In this document: in pieces, positions 51,234-59,022 of the stretch
Layout of the letters: each line of letters opens with the position of its first letter
Position numbering within the stretch: the first letter of the stretch is position 1
NCBI GenBank assembly: GCA_934456365.1
Contig: CAKSHC010000001.1
Location: forward strand, 124,001 to 188,000
Length of the DNA: 64,000 nucleotides
Direction: 5' to 3'
Source: an uncultured Eubacteriales bacterium
Lineage (GTDB): Bacteria; Bacillota; Clostridia; Oscillospirales; UMGS1783
The notes under the pieces: model-generated
What the model was told of the DNA's origin: nothing
Databases searched by the model: none
Seen by the model: the letters and a program-made list of their open reading frames with translations, nothing else
Program-made: the position numbers and the translations under genes

Positions 51234-51611
51234 ATGGACTGGAGTTTTATTCTGATTCTCGTTGTGATGTTCGGATTGATGTATTTCATCTCGATCCGGC
51301 CTCAGAAAAAACGGGAAAAAGAGGCGGCCGCCATGCGCAACAGCGTGGATGTCGGGGATAAAATCATCACCATTGGCGGTGTCTCCGGCTCGGTGATCGC
51401 CTGTAAGGACGATTCGGAAGAAATCGTGATCGAAACGGGAGGCGACAGCAAAACAAGGCTTCGCATCAAGCGCTGGGCCATTCAGACCCGCATTCCGCTC
51501 CCGATCAGCGACGAGGATCTGGACGACTGGGATGACGACGATCTGGATGATCTGGAGGAGTCCGATGCCGCTCCCGCCGACGAGACGTCTAAAAAAAGCA
51601 AGAAGAAATAA
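51234..51611 (+). CDS. preprotein translocase accessory protein YajC, copy 2
   Basis: A paralogue of the preceding gene, also 125 residues: helix from residue 2, then MYFISIRPQKKREKE, AAAMRNSVDVGDKIITIGG and RIKRWAIQTR. The C-terminal tail (about 95-125) is different and highly acidic (DDWDDDDLDDLEE) before a lysine-rich end. The two share most of the central 70 residues, pointing to tandem duplication followed by divergence of the tails. Confidence 0.92.
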   Translation: MDWSFILILVVMFGLMYFISIRPQKKREKEAAAMRNSVDVGDKIITIGGVSGSVIACKDDSEEIVIETGGDSKTRLRIKRWAIQTRIPLPISDEDLDDWDDDDLDDLEESDAAPADETSKKSKKK

Positions 51612-51625
51612 GAATGAACAGGCCG

Positions 51626-51666
51626 CACCCCGAATATCTTGAACTATCAAGTATTCGGGGTGTTTT
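51626..51666 (+). terminator. terminator of the yajC operon, overlapping the next ribosome site
   Basis: A 16-bp stem with one bulge (CACCCCGAATA-CTTGA/TCAAG-TATTCGGGGTG), loop ACTA, then TTTTCT. The 3' arm contains GGGGTG, the only ribosome-site-like sequence for the gene that starts at 51669. Confidence 0.85.
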
Positions 51667-51668
51667 CT

Positions 51669-52067
51669 ATGAAAAAGAACCGGCTTCTCTCTTCTCGTTT
51701 CGGGCCATATCTGATCGGGCTTCTTCTGTTTCTTGTCCTGATGCTCGTTTTCCTGTCCGCCACCGCTTTTCTCGCCTCGCGGAACGGAGCGCCGGATTCT
51801 CTTGCCCCCATTCTTTCCTATGTCTTTCTCGGGATCAGCGTCCTTGTCAGCGCCGCCGTCTGCGCTGCAATGAAAAAGAAGAGCGGCTGGCTGAGCGGCC
51901 TCTGTCAGGGCGGCTTGTGCTTTCTCATCCTTTTCCTGGTTTCCATGATCGTCCGGGGCGCTTCCTTTGATCCCTTTACCTGGAAAACGCTGATCTATCT
52001 CCTTGCGGGAGCGGTTCTGTCCGCTTTGGGCGGCATTCTTGGAGTAAATCTGAAAAAGAAGCGCTGA
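51669..52067 (+). CDS. small four-helix membrane protein, TIGR04086-like
   Basis: A 132-residue protein with four predicted membrane segments (about 15-38, 50-68, 80-98, 108-126) and basic ends (MKKNRLLSSRF, LKKKR). Its size, topology and position after yajC resemble the TIGR04086/YrzE family of unknown function common in Clostridia. ATG 51669 gives a typical basic N-terminus; an earlier in-frame ATG at 51639 lies inside the terminator stem. The function is unknown. Confidence 0.7.
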   Translation: MKKNRLLSSRFGPYLIGLLLFLVLMLVFLSATAFLASRNGAPDSLAPILSYVFLGISVLVSAAVCAAMKKKSGWLSGLCQGGLCFLILFLVSMIVRGASFDPFTWKTLIYLLAGAVLSALGGILGVNLKKKR

Positions 52068-52100
52068 AGAAGGGCCTTTTTGGCCCTCTTCTCTTATTTT
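52066..52100 (+). terminator. terminator after the small membrane protein
   Basis: Stem GAAGA-GGGCC/GGCCCTCTTC with one bulged A, T5 loop, followed by TCTTATTTT; the 5' arm includes the stop codon. Confidence 0.75.
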
Positions 52101-52103
52101 GTA

Positions 52104-52132
52104 TTGTTTTCTTGCCGTCTTTTTGCTAAAAT
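52104..52132 (+). promoter_or_regulatory. possible sigma-A promoter for comEC
   Basis: TTGTTT, 17-bp spacer, TAAAAT, 29 bp ahead of comEC, whose ribosome site (AGAAGAG) is weak. Confidence 0.5.
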
Positions 52133-52161
52133 AGAATCAAACCATTCAGAAGAGATCCGAT

Positions 52162-54351
52162 ATGAAGCGAAAAGGCGTGTGGGCGGCAGCTACAATTCTT
52201 CCAATCGTCATCGCGGCAATGAATTTGCCGCGGCTTTTTGCGATTCTCCTTTGCGGCGCGGCTCTGATCCTTTTGCTGACCGGCTGCCTGCTGCGCCGCA
52301 AAAAATTGCGCAAAACCCTTCTCTTTGTTTCCGTCTGCGCCCTTTTGAGTCTTCTCTCCACCTTTCTTTACCAAACGGTTTCGCTCGGCTCGGTCAAACG
52401 CCTGGAAAACGAGCCGGTAAAAGCGCAGGTGCTTTTTCGCGAACGCTATGGCTCCGGCTGGATCGTCACCTTTTCCGATGCCGTCTGCAACGAGCAATCC
52501 GTCCGCATCCCCGGAAAGATCCTTCTGCAGGTCTACGACACAACCAGCGAACCCTTTCATTCGGCCCAGGGCACCTTTCGCCTCTCGCCGGTCGAACCGT
52601 CTGACGCAGTTCTCCTTTCCCGGGGCATAACCGGCACAGCCGAGGCAGAGCAGCTTTCCGATCCGCAGGACAAGCCCTTGCCCTTTTCTGCCCAGCTGGA
52701 AAAGCTGCGCCGATCGGTGCGCACCTATGTCGCAGTTTCTGTCGGCGGGGAAGAAGGGGAGCTTGCCGCCTCGCTTCTCACAGGGGATAAATCCAGCCTG
52801 TCGGAAAGCACCCGTATCCAGTTTTCCCGCTGTGGCCTTTCTCATATTATGGCCGTTTCCGGGCTTCATCTTTCGGTGATTCTCAGCTTCCTTTCTTCTA
52901 TCCTTTACCGGTTGCCCCTGCCGCGTTCCCTCACCCTGTTTTTGTCTTTTCTCGCCGTGGGGATGGTTATGCTCCTGGCTGGCTTTTCGCCTTCCGTGCA
53001 AAGAGCGGGCATTATGGCGATGATCGCCCTGCTCGGCGATCTCTTTTTGAAACCGATCGATTCCCTTAATTCTCTTGCCCTCTCGCTTGCCCTGATGGCG
53101 CTTCTTTCTCCTGTCTGCATCTATTCTCTCGGCTATTGGCTGTCCGGCGCCGCAACTTTGGGCATCGTTCTTCTCAATCCGATTTTCGACGGCTACGCCG
53201 CCCGCTTCTTCCGCCCCTTTACCTGGAAAAGAAGCGCCTGCTCCGTTTTGTTCACAACCGTCAGCGCCTCGGTCTTCACCCTCCCGATCCTCCTGATCTT
53301 CTTCGGCGAGCTCTCGCTGGTCACAATGCCCGCCATGTTCTGCGCCAATATCCCGGTAACCGGCGCGTTGACGGGAATCGTTCTCTTATGCCTGCTCGGG
53401 TGGATCCCTTTTTTGAAGGCTTTCGCTTCCTTTGCCATCAAGTTCTTCTGTCAGGCGCTTTTGGAAATCGCGAATTTCTTTTCCGGCTTTCCGGCCTCAA
53501 CGATCGCACTGAATCTTCTTCCGCTCCTTGCCGGCATCCTCTTTGCCGCGTTAGGGGTTCTGCTATGGAAAAAGAAGCTGCTTTCCTCGGGATGGAGAAA
53601 AGCGGCGCAGGCGGCCTGTTTTGCGCTGACTGTTTGCTTTTTGGTGGTTTCTCTCGGGTTTTTCAAGCCCCGTAATCTTCTGTCGGTTTACGATACGGGA
53701 TCATCGGCCGCTTCGGTTGTCCTCACCGAAGATTCCGCCCTTGTGATCAACTGCCCATCCTCCGCGGCCGCATCTGAAATATCCAATCTTCTGCACTCTC
53801 ATGGCCTCTATCGGATCCGCGCGCTGATTTTCTCCGGAAGCTCCGCCAAACAGTTCAAAGGCGCGCCCGCCCTTCTGGAGTATCTTCCGGCCGATCGGAT
53901 TTATCTGCCGGCAGCCACTCGCCGCCAGCCGTCGCTTTCCGCCTTTTTCGGAATGGCGCAGGAGCGGGAAAGCGAGATGATTTTCTATTCCGTATCCGGC
54001 TTCTACAGGGAAGAAGAAATTTCGTTTTCCCTGGATCAAAGCAGCGAGGCTGTTTGGCTGGATATCAAAGGCAGAGAAAGCATTCTGTTCTTAGGGGAGG
54101 GCGCCTCTTCCGATCTTTCCCTTTTCCCGTATCCGGTGGGTATCCTGGTCCTTTCCGAAAAGAATGCGCGGGAGTTGGATCGGCGTTCTCTGCAAAAGCT
54201 GCGGACGCAGTCTTTGATCGTGACTTCCTCTCCTCGTTTGCGCACGCGTCCTACGGACGCAGACCTGAAAAAACTTCTGCCCGACTCGGCTTCTTTTTAT
54301 CGCACAGCCAAAACCGCCTCGGCCACTCTTGCCATCGGAGAATCATCATGA
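52162..54351 (+). CDS. comEC: ComEC-like DNA-uptake channel protein with decayed C-terminal domain
   Basis: Membrane channel for transforming DNA. The 729 residues have an N-terminal membrane/OB-like part (to about 190), the competence domain starting with LLTGDKSSLSE and HIMAVSGLHLSVILSF, many helices to about 500, and a C-terminal region that aligns in position with the metallo-beta-lactamase-like domain. There the usual THxxxDH metal motif is absent (IFSGSSAKQFKG near 555), and GQGD is replaced by DTGSSAAS. The nuclease-like function is therefore probably lost; transport may remain. Confidence 0.88.
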   Translation: MKRKGVWAAATILPIVIAAMNLPRLFAILLCGAALILLLTGCLLRRKKLRKTLLFVSVCALLSLLSTFLYQTVSLGSVKRLENEPVKAQVLFRERYGSGWIVTFSDAVCNEQSVRIPGKILLQVYDTTSEPFHSAQGTFRLSPVEPSDAVLLSRGITGTAEAEQLSDPQDKPLPFSAQLEKLRRSVRTYVAVSVGGEEGELAASLLTGDKSSLSESTRIQFSRCGLSHIMAVSGLHLSVILSFLSSILYRLPLPRSLTLFLSFLAVGMVMLLAGFSPSVQRAGIMAMIALLGDLFLKPIDSLNSLALSLALMALLSPVCIYSLGYWLSGAATLGIVLLNPIFDGYAARFFRPFTWKRSACSVLFTTVSASVFTLPILLIFFGELSLVTMPAMFCANIPVTGALTGIVLLCLLGWIPFLKAFASFAIKFFCQALLEIANFFSGFPASTIALNLLPLLAGILFAALGVLLWKKKLLSSGWRKAAQAACFALTVCFLVVSLGFFKPRNLLSVYDTGSSAASVVLTEDSALVINCPSSAAASEISNLLHSHGLYRIRALIFSGSSAKQFKGAPALLEYLPADRIYLPAATRRQPSLSAFFGMAQERESEMIFYSVSGFYREEEISFSLDQSSEAVWLDIKGRESILFLGEGASSDLSLFPYPVGILVLSEKNARELDRRSLQKLRTQSLIVTSSPRLRTRPTDADLKKLLPDSASFYRTAKTASATLAIGESS

Positions 54352-55367
54352 CGCTTACAACCTTTAAAGAGCAACTGAAAACGAATCTGCCGGCCGGAAT
54401 CTATCTTTTGGGCGGCCGGGAAGACTATTTGAAAGAGCATACCGTTCATTCGGCGGTGGAATCTTTGCTGGGGGAAACCGGCGCCGTTTTGGATCTTCTG
54501 GAGGCAGATTATTCCGCAATTCCGCCGCTGGAGCTGACTGATTTTGCGCAAACGCTTCCTGCCTTTTCCTCGCATAAGATTCTTTTGCTTTCTCTTTTAG
54601 ACGATACCCCTCCTCGCAAAGAGCTGACCGAGGCCCTTCTTTCCCTGGGAAAGGAATTTCCGCCCTATCTGATTATCCTTTTCAATCAGCAGTTTACCGA
54701 TTCCAAAGCGCCGGAAAAGGTGTTTGCCGAGTTGGAAAAAGCTCTGCCCGAGCGCGTGCAGAGCATCCGAATCGACGAGCAGGAGCCCCGGCTTTTGGCT
54801 CGCTGGCTCACAAAGCATGCCGAGTCGGCCGAAAAGCGCTTTGCTCCCGGCGCGCTCGACCATCTTTTATCCGTCTGCGATTGCACCATGCTCTCTCTGC
54901 GCGGCGAAATGAGCAAGCTATGCGCCTATCCCGGGGAGGAAATTACAGTAAAAAACATCGACGCGCTGACCGTTCCCACCATGGACGCGCAGATTTATGA
55001 GCTCGCAGACTCCATTTTGGCGCAGGACGCCGCGCGCTGCATAGCCGTTACCGATAATCTTCTGGAGAAATTTCCGGAACAAATGGTGGTTGCCAGCGTC
55101 TATAATGCCTTTTTCCGGCTCTATAAAATCGCATTATGGCAGGGAAAAGGGCTGGAAAAGGATCAGATTGCTAAGAAAACCGGGCTGAAAACCGGATCTT
55201 TGAATAAAAATCTGCGCATTTTACGCTCCGTCTCTCTGCAAAAAACGCGAAAATTGATCGGCTGCTGCATGGATTTGGACCAATCTCTGAAGCGTTTTTC
55301 CCGTGAAAAGAGAAAAACCATGGACCTGACCTTTCTGAAAATGATGGAGATTTGCCGGAATCATTGA
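54348..55367 (+). CDS. holA: DNA polymerase III delta subunit
   Basis: Clamp-loader subunit that opens the sliding clamp. The 339 residues begin FKEQLKTNLPAGIYLLGGRE, the family start, with PAFSSHKILLL and a C-terminal collar domain (about 215-339). ATG 54348 overlaps the comEC stop (ATGA), a coupling often seen for comEC-holA. A much longer open frame exists upstream in frame with it but overlaps comEC and is rejected. Confidence 0.93.
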   Translation: MTLTTFKEQLKTNLPAGIYLLGGREDYLKEHTVHSAVESLLGETGAVLDLLEADYSAIPPLELTDFAQTLPAFSSHKILLLSLLDDTPPRKELTEALLSLGKEFPPYLIILFNQQFTDSKAPEKVFAELEKALPERVQSIRIDEQEPRLLARWLTKHAESAEKRFAPGALDHLLSVCDCTMLSLRGEMSKLCAYPGEEITVKNIDALTVPTMDAQIYELADSILAQDAARCIAVTDNLLEKFPEQMVVASVYNAFFRLYKIALWQGKGLEKDQIAKKTGLKTGSLNKNLRILRSVSLQKTRKLIGCCMDLDQSLKRFSREKRKTMDLTFLKMMEICRNH

Positions 55368-55404
55368 CCTTTCTCAAACATATCGTGCGAGGGAGGTGGA
55401 TGCA

Positions 55405-56112
55405 TTGATTCTGAAAATCGATAAGATTGTCCTTTTCCTTTGCCTTGCCGTTTTTCTTTTCTTTCTGTTGGGGGTCCGCATTGTGGCCAAACGCCGGCAA
55501 ACCGGGCTGGAAACCGCGGCGCAGGCCAACACGGCGACGGTTATTCTGGATGCGGGTCATGGCGGCCAGGACGGCGGTGCGGTTGCCGGAGACGGCACGC
55601 TGGAAAAGGAATTGAATCTGCAAATTACCTTGCATCTTTCCGAAATGCTCCAGGCGGCCGGCTACCGCGTGTATCTGACGCGCAGCGAAGACAAGGCTTT
55701 ATCGGAAAACGGATTTCATAAAAGGGAGGATATGCTCAAGCGCATCGCTCTTGCCGAAGAGCACCCGGAGGCCCTTTTTATCAGCATTCATCTGAACAAA
55801 TACCCCAGCGCAAAGCCAAATGGCACGCAGATTTTTTATTCCTCCAACCATCCGGAAAGCGAGGCACTGGCCGCGGCGATGCAGCGCAGCGTGTGTCTTC
55901 GGCTGCAGCCGGAGAACAAAAGGACCATCCGGATCGGAAATGAAAACACGCTTCTCCTGGCAAAGATTCAGTCGCCGGCGGTGCTGGTGGAGGGCGGATT
56001 TCTTTCCAATCCGCAGGAGCTTTCCCTTTTGAAATCCGAGGACTATCAGAAAAAGCTGGCTTATTGCCTTTTTCTGGGCATAGAAGAATATGAAACGGAA
56101 GTGAATTCATGA
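55405..56112 (+). CDS. cwlD: CwlD-like N-acetylmuramoyl-L-alanine amidase
   Basis: Membrane-anchored amidase (Amidase_3 fold) needed for muramic-delta-lactam in spore cortex in Bacillus. The 235 residues have one N-terminal membrane helix (about 5-25), zinc ligands in ILDAGHGGQDGG and EKELNLQ, SIHLN, and the catalytic Glu in VEGGFLSN. TTG 55405 was chosen because GGGAGG lies 7 bp upstream; a GTG at 55396 is within that site. It overlaps radA by 4 bp. Confidence 0.88.
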   Translation: MILKIDKIVLFLCLAVFLFFLLGVRIVAKRRQTGLETAAQANTATVILDAGHGGQDGGAVAGDGTLEKELNLQITLHLSEMLQAAGYRVYLTRSEDKALSENGFHKREDMLKRIALAEEHPEALFISIHLNKYPSAKPNGTQIFYSSNHPESEALAAAMQRSVCLRLQPENKRTIRIGNENTLLLAKIQSPAVLVEGGFLSNPQELSLLKSEDYQKKLAYCLFLGIEEYETEVNS

Positions 56113-57482
56113 AACAGAAAACCGTGTTTGTTTGCCGATCCTGCGGCGCAGCGCAGCCGAAATGGACCGGAAAATGCCCTGAATGCGGGGAGTGGAACAC
56201 GCTGGAAGAGCAGATTTCTCAGCCGGTATCTTCGCAGGCATCCAAAGCGCGCGCCGTTTTGGGGGATGATGATCGCACGCCGGTTGCCATCGGAGAAATC
56301 GACCAAGCGCATTATTCCCGCTTTTTGACCGGCATGCCGGAACTGGACCGGGTGCTGGGGGGAGGAGTGGTGCCCGGGGCGGCCATTTTGGTGGGCGGCG
56401 ATCCCGGAATCGGAAAATCCACTCTGCTTTTGCAGATGTGCCGCACGCTGCAGACCGACGGCGAAAAGATTCTGTATGCTTCCGGCGAGGAATCCAAGCA
56501 GCAGATCCGGATGCGGGCGCAGCGCCTTGGTGTGGGCGGTGATGGGGTGATGGTTTTATCCAACACCAATCTGGAAAGCATTCTGGATGCTGCGGCTCAG
56601 GTGCGGCCGCGTGTTTTGATTATCGATTCCATTCAGACCCTTGCCTCCGATGTCATTGACTCGGCGCCGGGAAGCGTGGCGCAGGTGAAGGAATGCGCTT
56701 TTCGGCTGATCCGCTTTGCCAAATCCACCGCGACCTCGATTTTTATTGTGGGGCACGTCAACAAAGAGGGCTCCATTGCTGGGCCGAAGGTTTTGGAGCA
56801 CATGGTGGACGCCGTTTTGTATTTTGAAGGGGACAAGCATCTCCTTTACCGGGTGATCCGCACCATCAAAAACCGATTCGGGCCGACAAGCGAAATCGGA
56901 GTTTTCGAGATGGGGGAGACCGGCCTGGTTGGGGTGGATAACCCTTCCACGCTCTTCCTTTCCGGCCGCCCGGAGGAGGTATCGGGGGTGTGCGTGACCT
57001 GTGTGACCGAAGGAACGCGGCCGATCTTAGCCGAAATTCAGGCTCTTGTTTCGCCAACGCCCTTTCCGGCGCCGCGCCGGGTGGCTTCCGGGGTGGACTA
57101 TAATAAGCTTTGCCTTTTGCTGGCCGTTTTGGATAAGCGGGCGCACATCTCGCTTTCGACCAAAGACGTTTACATCAATGTGGCGGGCGGACTGCGTTTG
57201 GACGATCCGGCGGCCGATCTGGCGGTTGCTCTTTCGGTGGCCGGAGGGGTGAAGGATTTCGTGATCGATGAAGATGTGGTGGCCATTGGCGAGATCGGGC
57301 TGGGCGGGGAAGTGCGGCCGGTTTCCGATCTGGATCACCGCATCAAGGAAGGGGCCCGGCTGGGCTTCCGGCGCTTTATTCTTTCCGATAAATGCAAGCC
57401 GGGAAGCTATCCTTCCGAGATTGAGATCCTGCGGGTAAAGGACCTGGCCGGGGCTATCCGGCTTGTTTCTCAGAAAGCATAA
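56109..57482 (+). CDS. radA: DNA repair protein RadA
   Basis: RecA-like helicase acting on recombination intermediates. The 457 residues have the zinc finger CRSCGAAQPKWTGKCPECG, Walker A GDPGIGKSTLLLQ, the RadA-specific KNRFGPTSEIGVFEM, and a C-terminal Lon-like domain. It overlaps the amidase gene by ATGA. Confidence 0.97.
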   Translation: MKQKTVFVCRSCGAAQPKWTGKCPECGEWNTLEEQISQPVSSQASKARAVLGDDDRTPVAIGEIDQAHYSRFLTGMPELDRVLGGGVVPGAAILVGGDPGIGKSTLLLQMCRTLQTDGEKILYASGEESKQQIRMRAQRLGVGGDGVMVLSNTNLESILDAAAQVRPRVLIIDSIQTLASDVIDSAPGSVAQVKECAFRLIRFAKSTATSIFIVGHVNKEGSIAGPKVLEHMVDAVLYFEGDKHLLYRVIRTIKNRFGPTSEIGVFEMGETGLVGVDNPSTLFLSGRPEEVSGVCVTCVTEGTRPILAEIQALVSPTPFPAPRRVASGVDYNKLCLLLAVLDKRAHISLSTKDVYINVAGGLRLDDPAADLAVALSVAGGVKDFVIDEDVVAIGEIGLGGEVRPVSDLDHRIKEGARLGFRRFILSDKCKPGSYPSEIEILRVKDLAGAIRLVSQKA

Positions 57483-57524
57483 ATGATCCGGCCTTCCCAT
57501 AGGATGAAGGGGAGGGTGAGAATC

Positions 57525-58355
57525 ATGGAAGACAGAAGCAGCAGAAACCGACATGGACAGACCGGGCTGACCTATACCGCAGCGCCCGCTGCGCCGCGCA
57601 TTTTGCCGGGGCGGGAGACGACTGCAGGCAAAGCGCCTCAGACCGTCTGCTTTACAAGGATTTTATGGATTCAGACGCTGGCCGCCTGCTGCCTTTTTCT
57701 GGTTTTGGGGGCCATCCGGGTTTTTTCTCCGAGCACCTTTACGCAGATTCGCACCGGCCTTTCCGGCGAAACCTTGCTGGGGGAGGATATGGGGACGCTT
57801 TGCACGCAGGCCGTGGATTACATGCGCTCCAGTGAAGTTTTTTCCGCCCTGTTTACCCCGCAGGAAAGCGCGCCGGAAAGCTCTTTGCCGACAAGCGAGG
57901 AGCCGACCGATCCGGACGCGGCTGTATTTCGCAATTTATCGCAAAACCGGGGCATGATTTTTCTTCCCTTAAGCAAGCTTTCCGTGACCTCTTCCTTCGG
58001 CTCCCGGCTGGATCCCTTTACCGGGGAGGAGGGCTTTCATAGCGGAGTGGATTTTGAAGCTTCGGAGGGAACTCCCGTTTTTGCCTTTCAGGGCGGAGTG
58101 GTAGCGGAGGTGGGAGAGGATCCCATTGGTGGGCGCACCGTTCGGATTTCGCACAAAGACGGGCTGGTTTCCTGCTATGCGCATCTTTCGCGCGTTCTGG
58201 TCCGAAAGGGAGATTCTGTTTCCGGCGGGCAGAAAATTGCTTTGAGCGGAAGCAGCGGGCAAACAACCGGGCCGCATCTGCATTTTGCACTATTCCGGGA
58301 CGGGGTGGCGATCGCTCCCTCGGCTTATTTCCATGATGAAGCCGCGGCTCATTGA
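57525..58355 (+). CDS. M23 peptidase-domain protein, SpoIVFA-like
   Basis: A 276-residue single-span protein. A Ser/Arg-rich cytoplasmic tail (to about 45) is followed by a membrane helix (about 50-70), a linker, and a LytM/M23 domain from about 160 with an intact zinc set: HSGVD and GPHLHF. It directly precedes an S2P-type protease with overlapping ends, the arrangement of spoIVFA-spoIVFB in Bacillus, where SpoIVFA holds SpoIVFB inactive during pro-sigma-K processing. The intact zinc motifs leave open real endopeptidase activity. ATG 57525 follows GGGGAGGG. Confidence 0.82.
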   Translation: MEDRSSRNRHGQTGLTYTAAPAAPRILPGRETTAGKAPQTVCFTRILWIQTLAACCLFLVLGAIRVFSPSTFTQIRTGLSGETLLGEDMGTLCTQAVDYMRSSEVFSALFTPQESAPESSLPTSEEPTDPDAAVFRNLSQNRGMIFLPLSKLSVTSSFGSRLDPFTGEEGFHSGVDFEASEGTPVFAFQGGVVAEVGEDPIGGRTVRISHKDGLVSCYAHLSRVLVRKGDSVSGGQKIALSGSSGQTTGPHLHFALFRDGVAIAPSAYFHDEAAAH

Positions 58356-59022
58356 AACGGTGCGCTTTTCCCCTTTGTTTTTCCTGGTTCTGGCCTTTCT
58401 GGTTTGGCGGGAAAGCGCGCTGTATCTGCTTCTGATTTCTTTGGCGGTCGGGCTGCATGAGGGAGGGCATCTGATGATGTTTCTCCTTTTCCGGATCCCG
58501 ATCCGCGAACTGCGGTTTTCCCCGTTTGGGGTCAGCATTACTCCGCGGTTTCCGGCTCTGATCCCGGAAATTCAGATTCTTCTTTCGGCAGCGGCCGGGC
58601 CGGCGATGAACCTGCTGACGCTTTTGATCCTCTCTCTTTTTACGAATCCTTTTTCGGGCGCGGATAGTCTTCTGCTCTTCAGTGCGGCCAACCTGTATTT
58701 AGGGCTTTTGAATCTTCTGCCGATCCCTCCTCTTGACGGCGGAAGGATTTTGAAGGCATGCCTCACCCTTTCGCTGGGAGAGGATCGGGGAGAAAGGATT
58801 TCTCTTGCGGTGGGGCTGATTTTTTCGTTAGCGCTCTTAGGGGGCGGATTATACCTTGTGATCGACAGCGGAATGGATCTTTCGGTTTGCGCTGTTGGCG
58901 GATATACATTTTTACTTTTATCGTATCGACTTTGGAAACAGAGGAAAAGGAAAAGAAATGAATCAGAAACTGGAACAGATCCTTTATCGGGTGCAGAAGC
59001 CGGGGCGCTACATCGGCGGTGA
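58333..59022 (+). CDS. SpoIVFB-like intramembrane metalloprotease (M50)
   Basis: Site-2-protease family member that in Bacillus cleaves pro-sigma-K. The 229 residues contain several membrane helices, the zinc motif HEGGH (in VGLHEGGHLMM) and the second motif NLLPIPPLDGGRI. The start (MMKPRLIET) overlaps the M23 gene by 23 bp; the C-terminal basic tail overlaps the next gene by 65 bp. A general S2P role cannot be excluded, but size and partner gene favour SpoIVFB. Confidence 0.85.
   Translation: MMKPRLIETVRFSPLFFLVLAFLVWRESALYLLLISLAVGLHEGGHLMMFLLFRIPIRELRFSPFGVSITPRFPALIPEIQILLSAAAGPAMNLLTLLILSLFTNPFSGADSLLLFSAANLYLGLLNLLPIPPLDGGRILKACLTLSLGEDRGERISLAVGLIFSLALLGGGLYLVIDSGMDLSVCAVGGYTFLLLSYRLWKQRKRKRNESETGTDPLSGAEAGALHRR

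Noticed and set aside
54054..54347. A 98-codon N-terminal extension of holA
   Set aside because: It overlaps comEC in another frame, lacks a ribosome site and precedes the normal HolA N-terminus.
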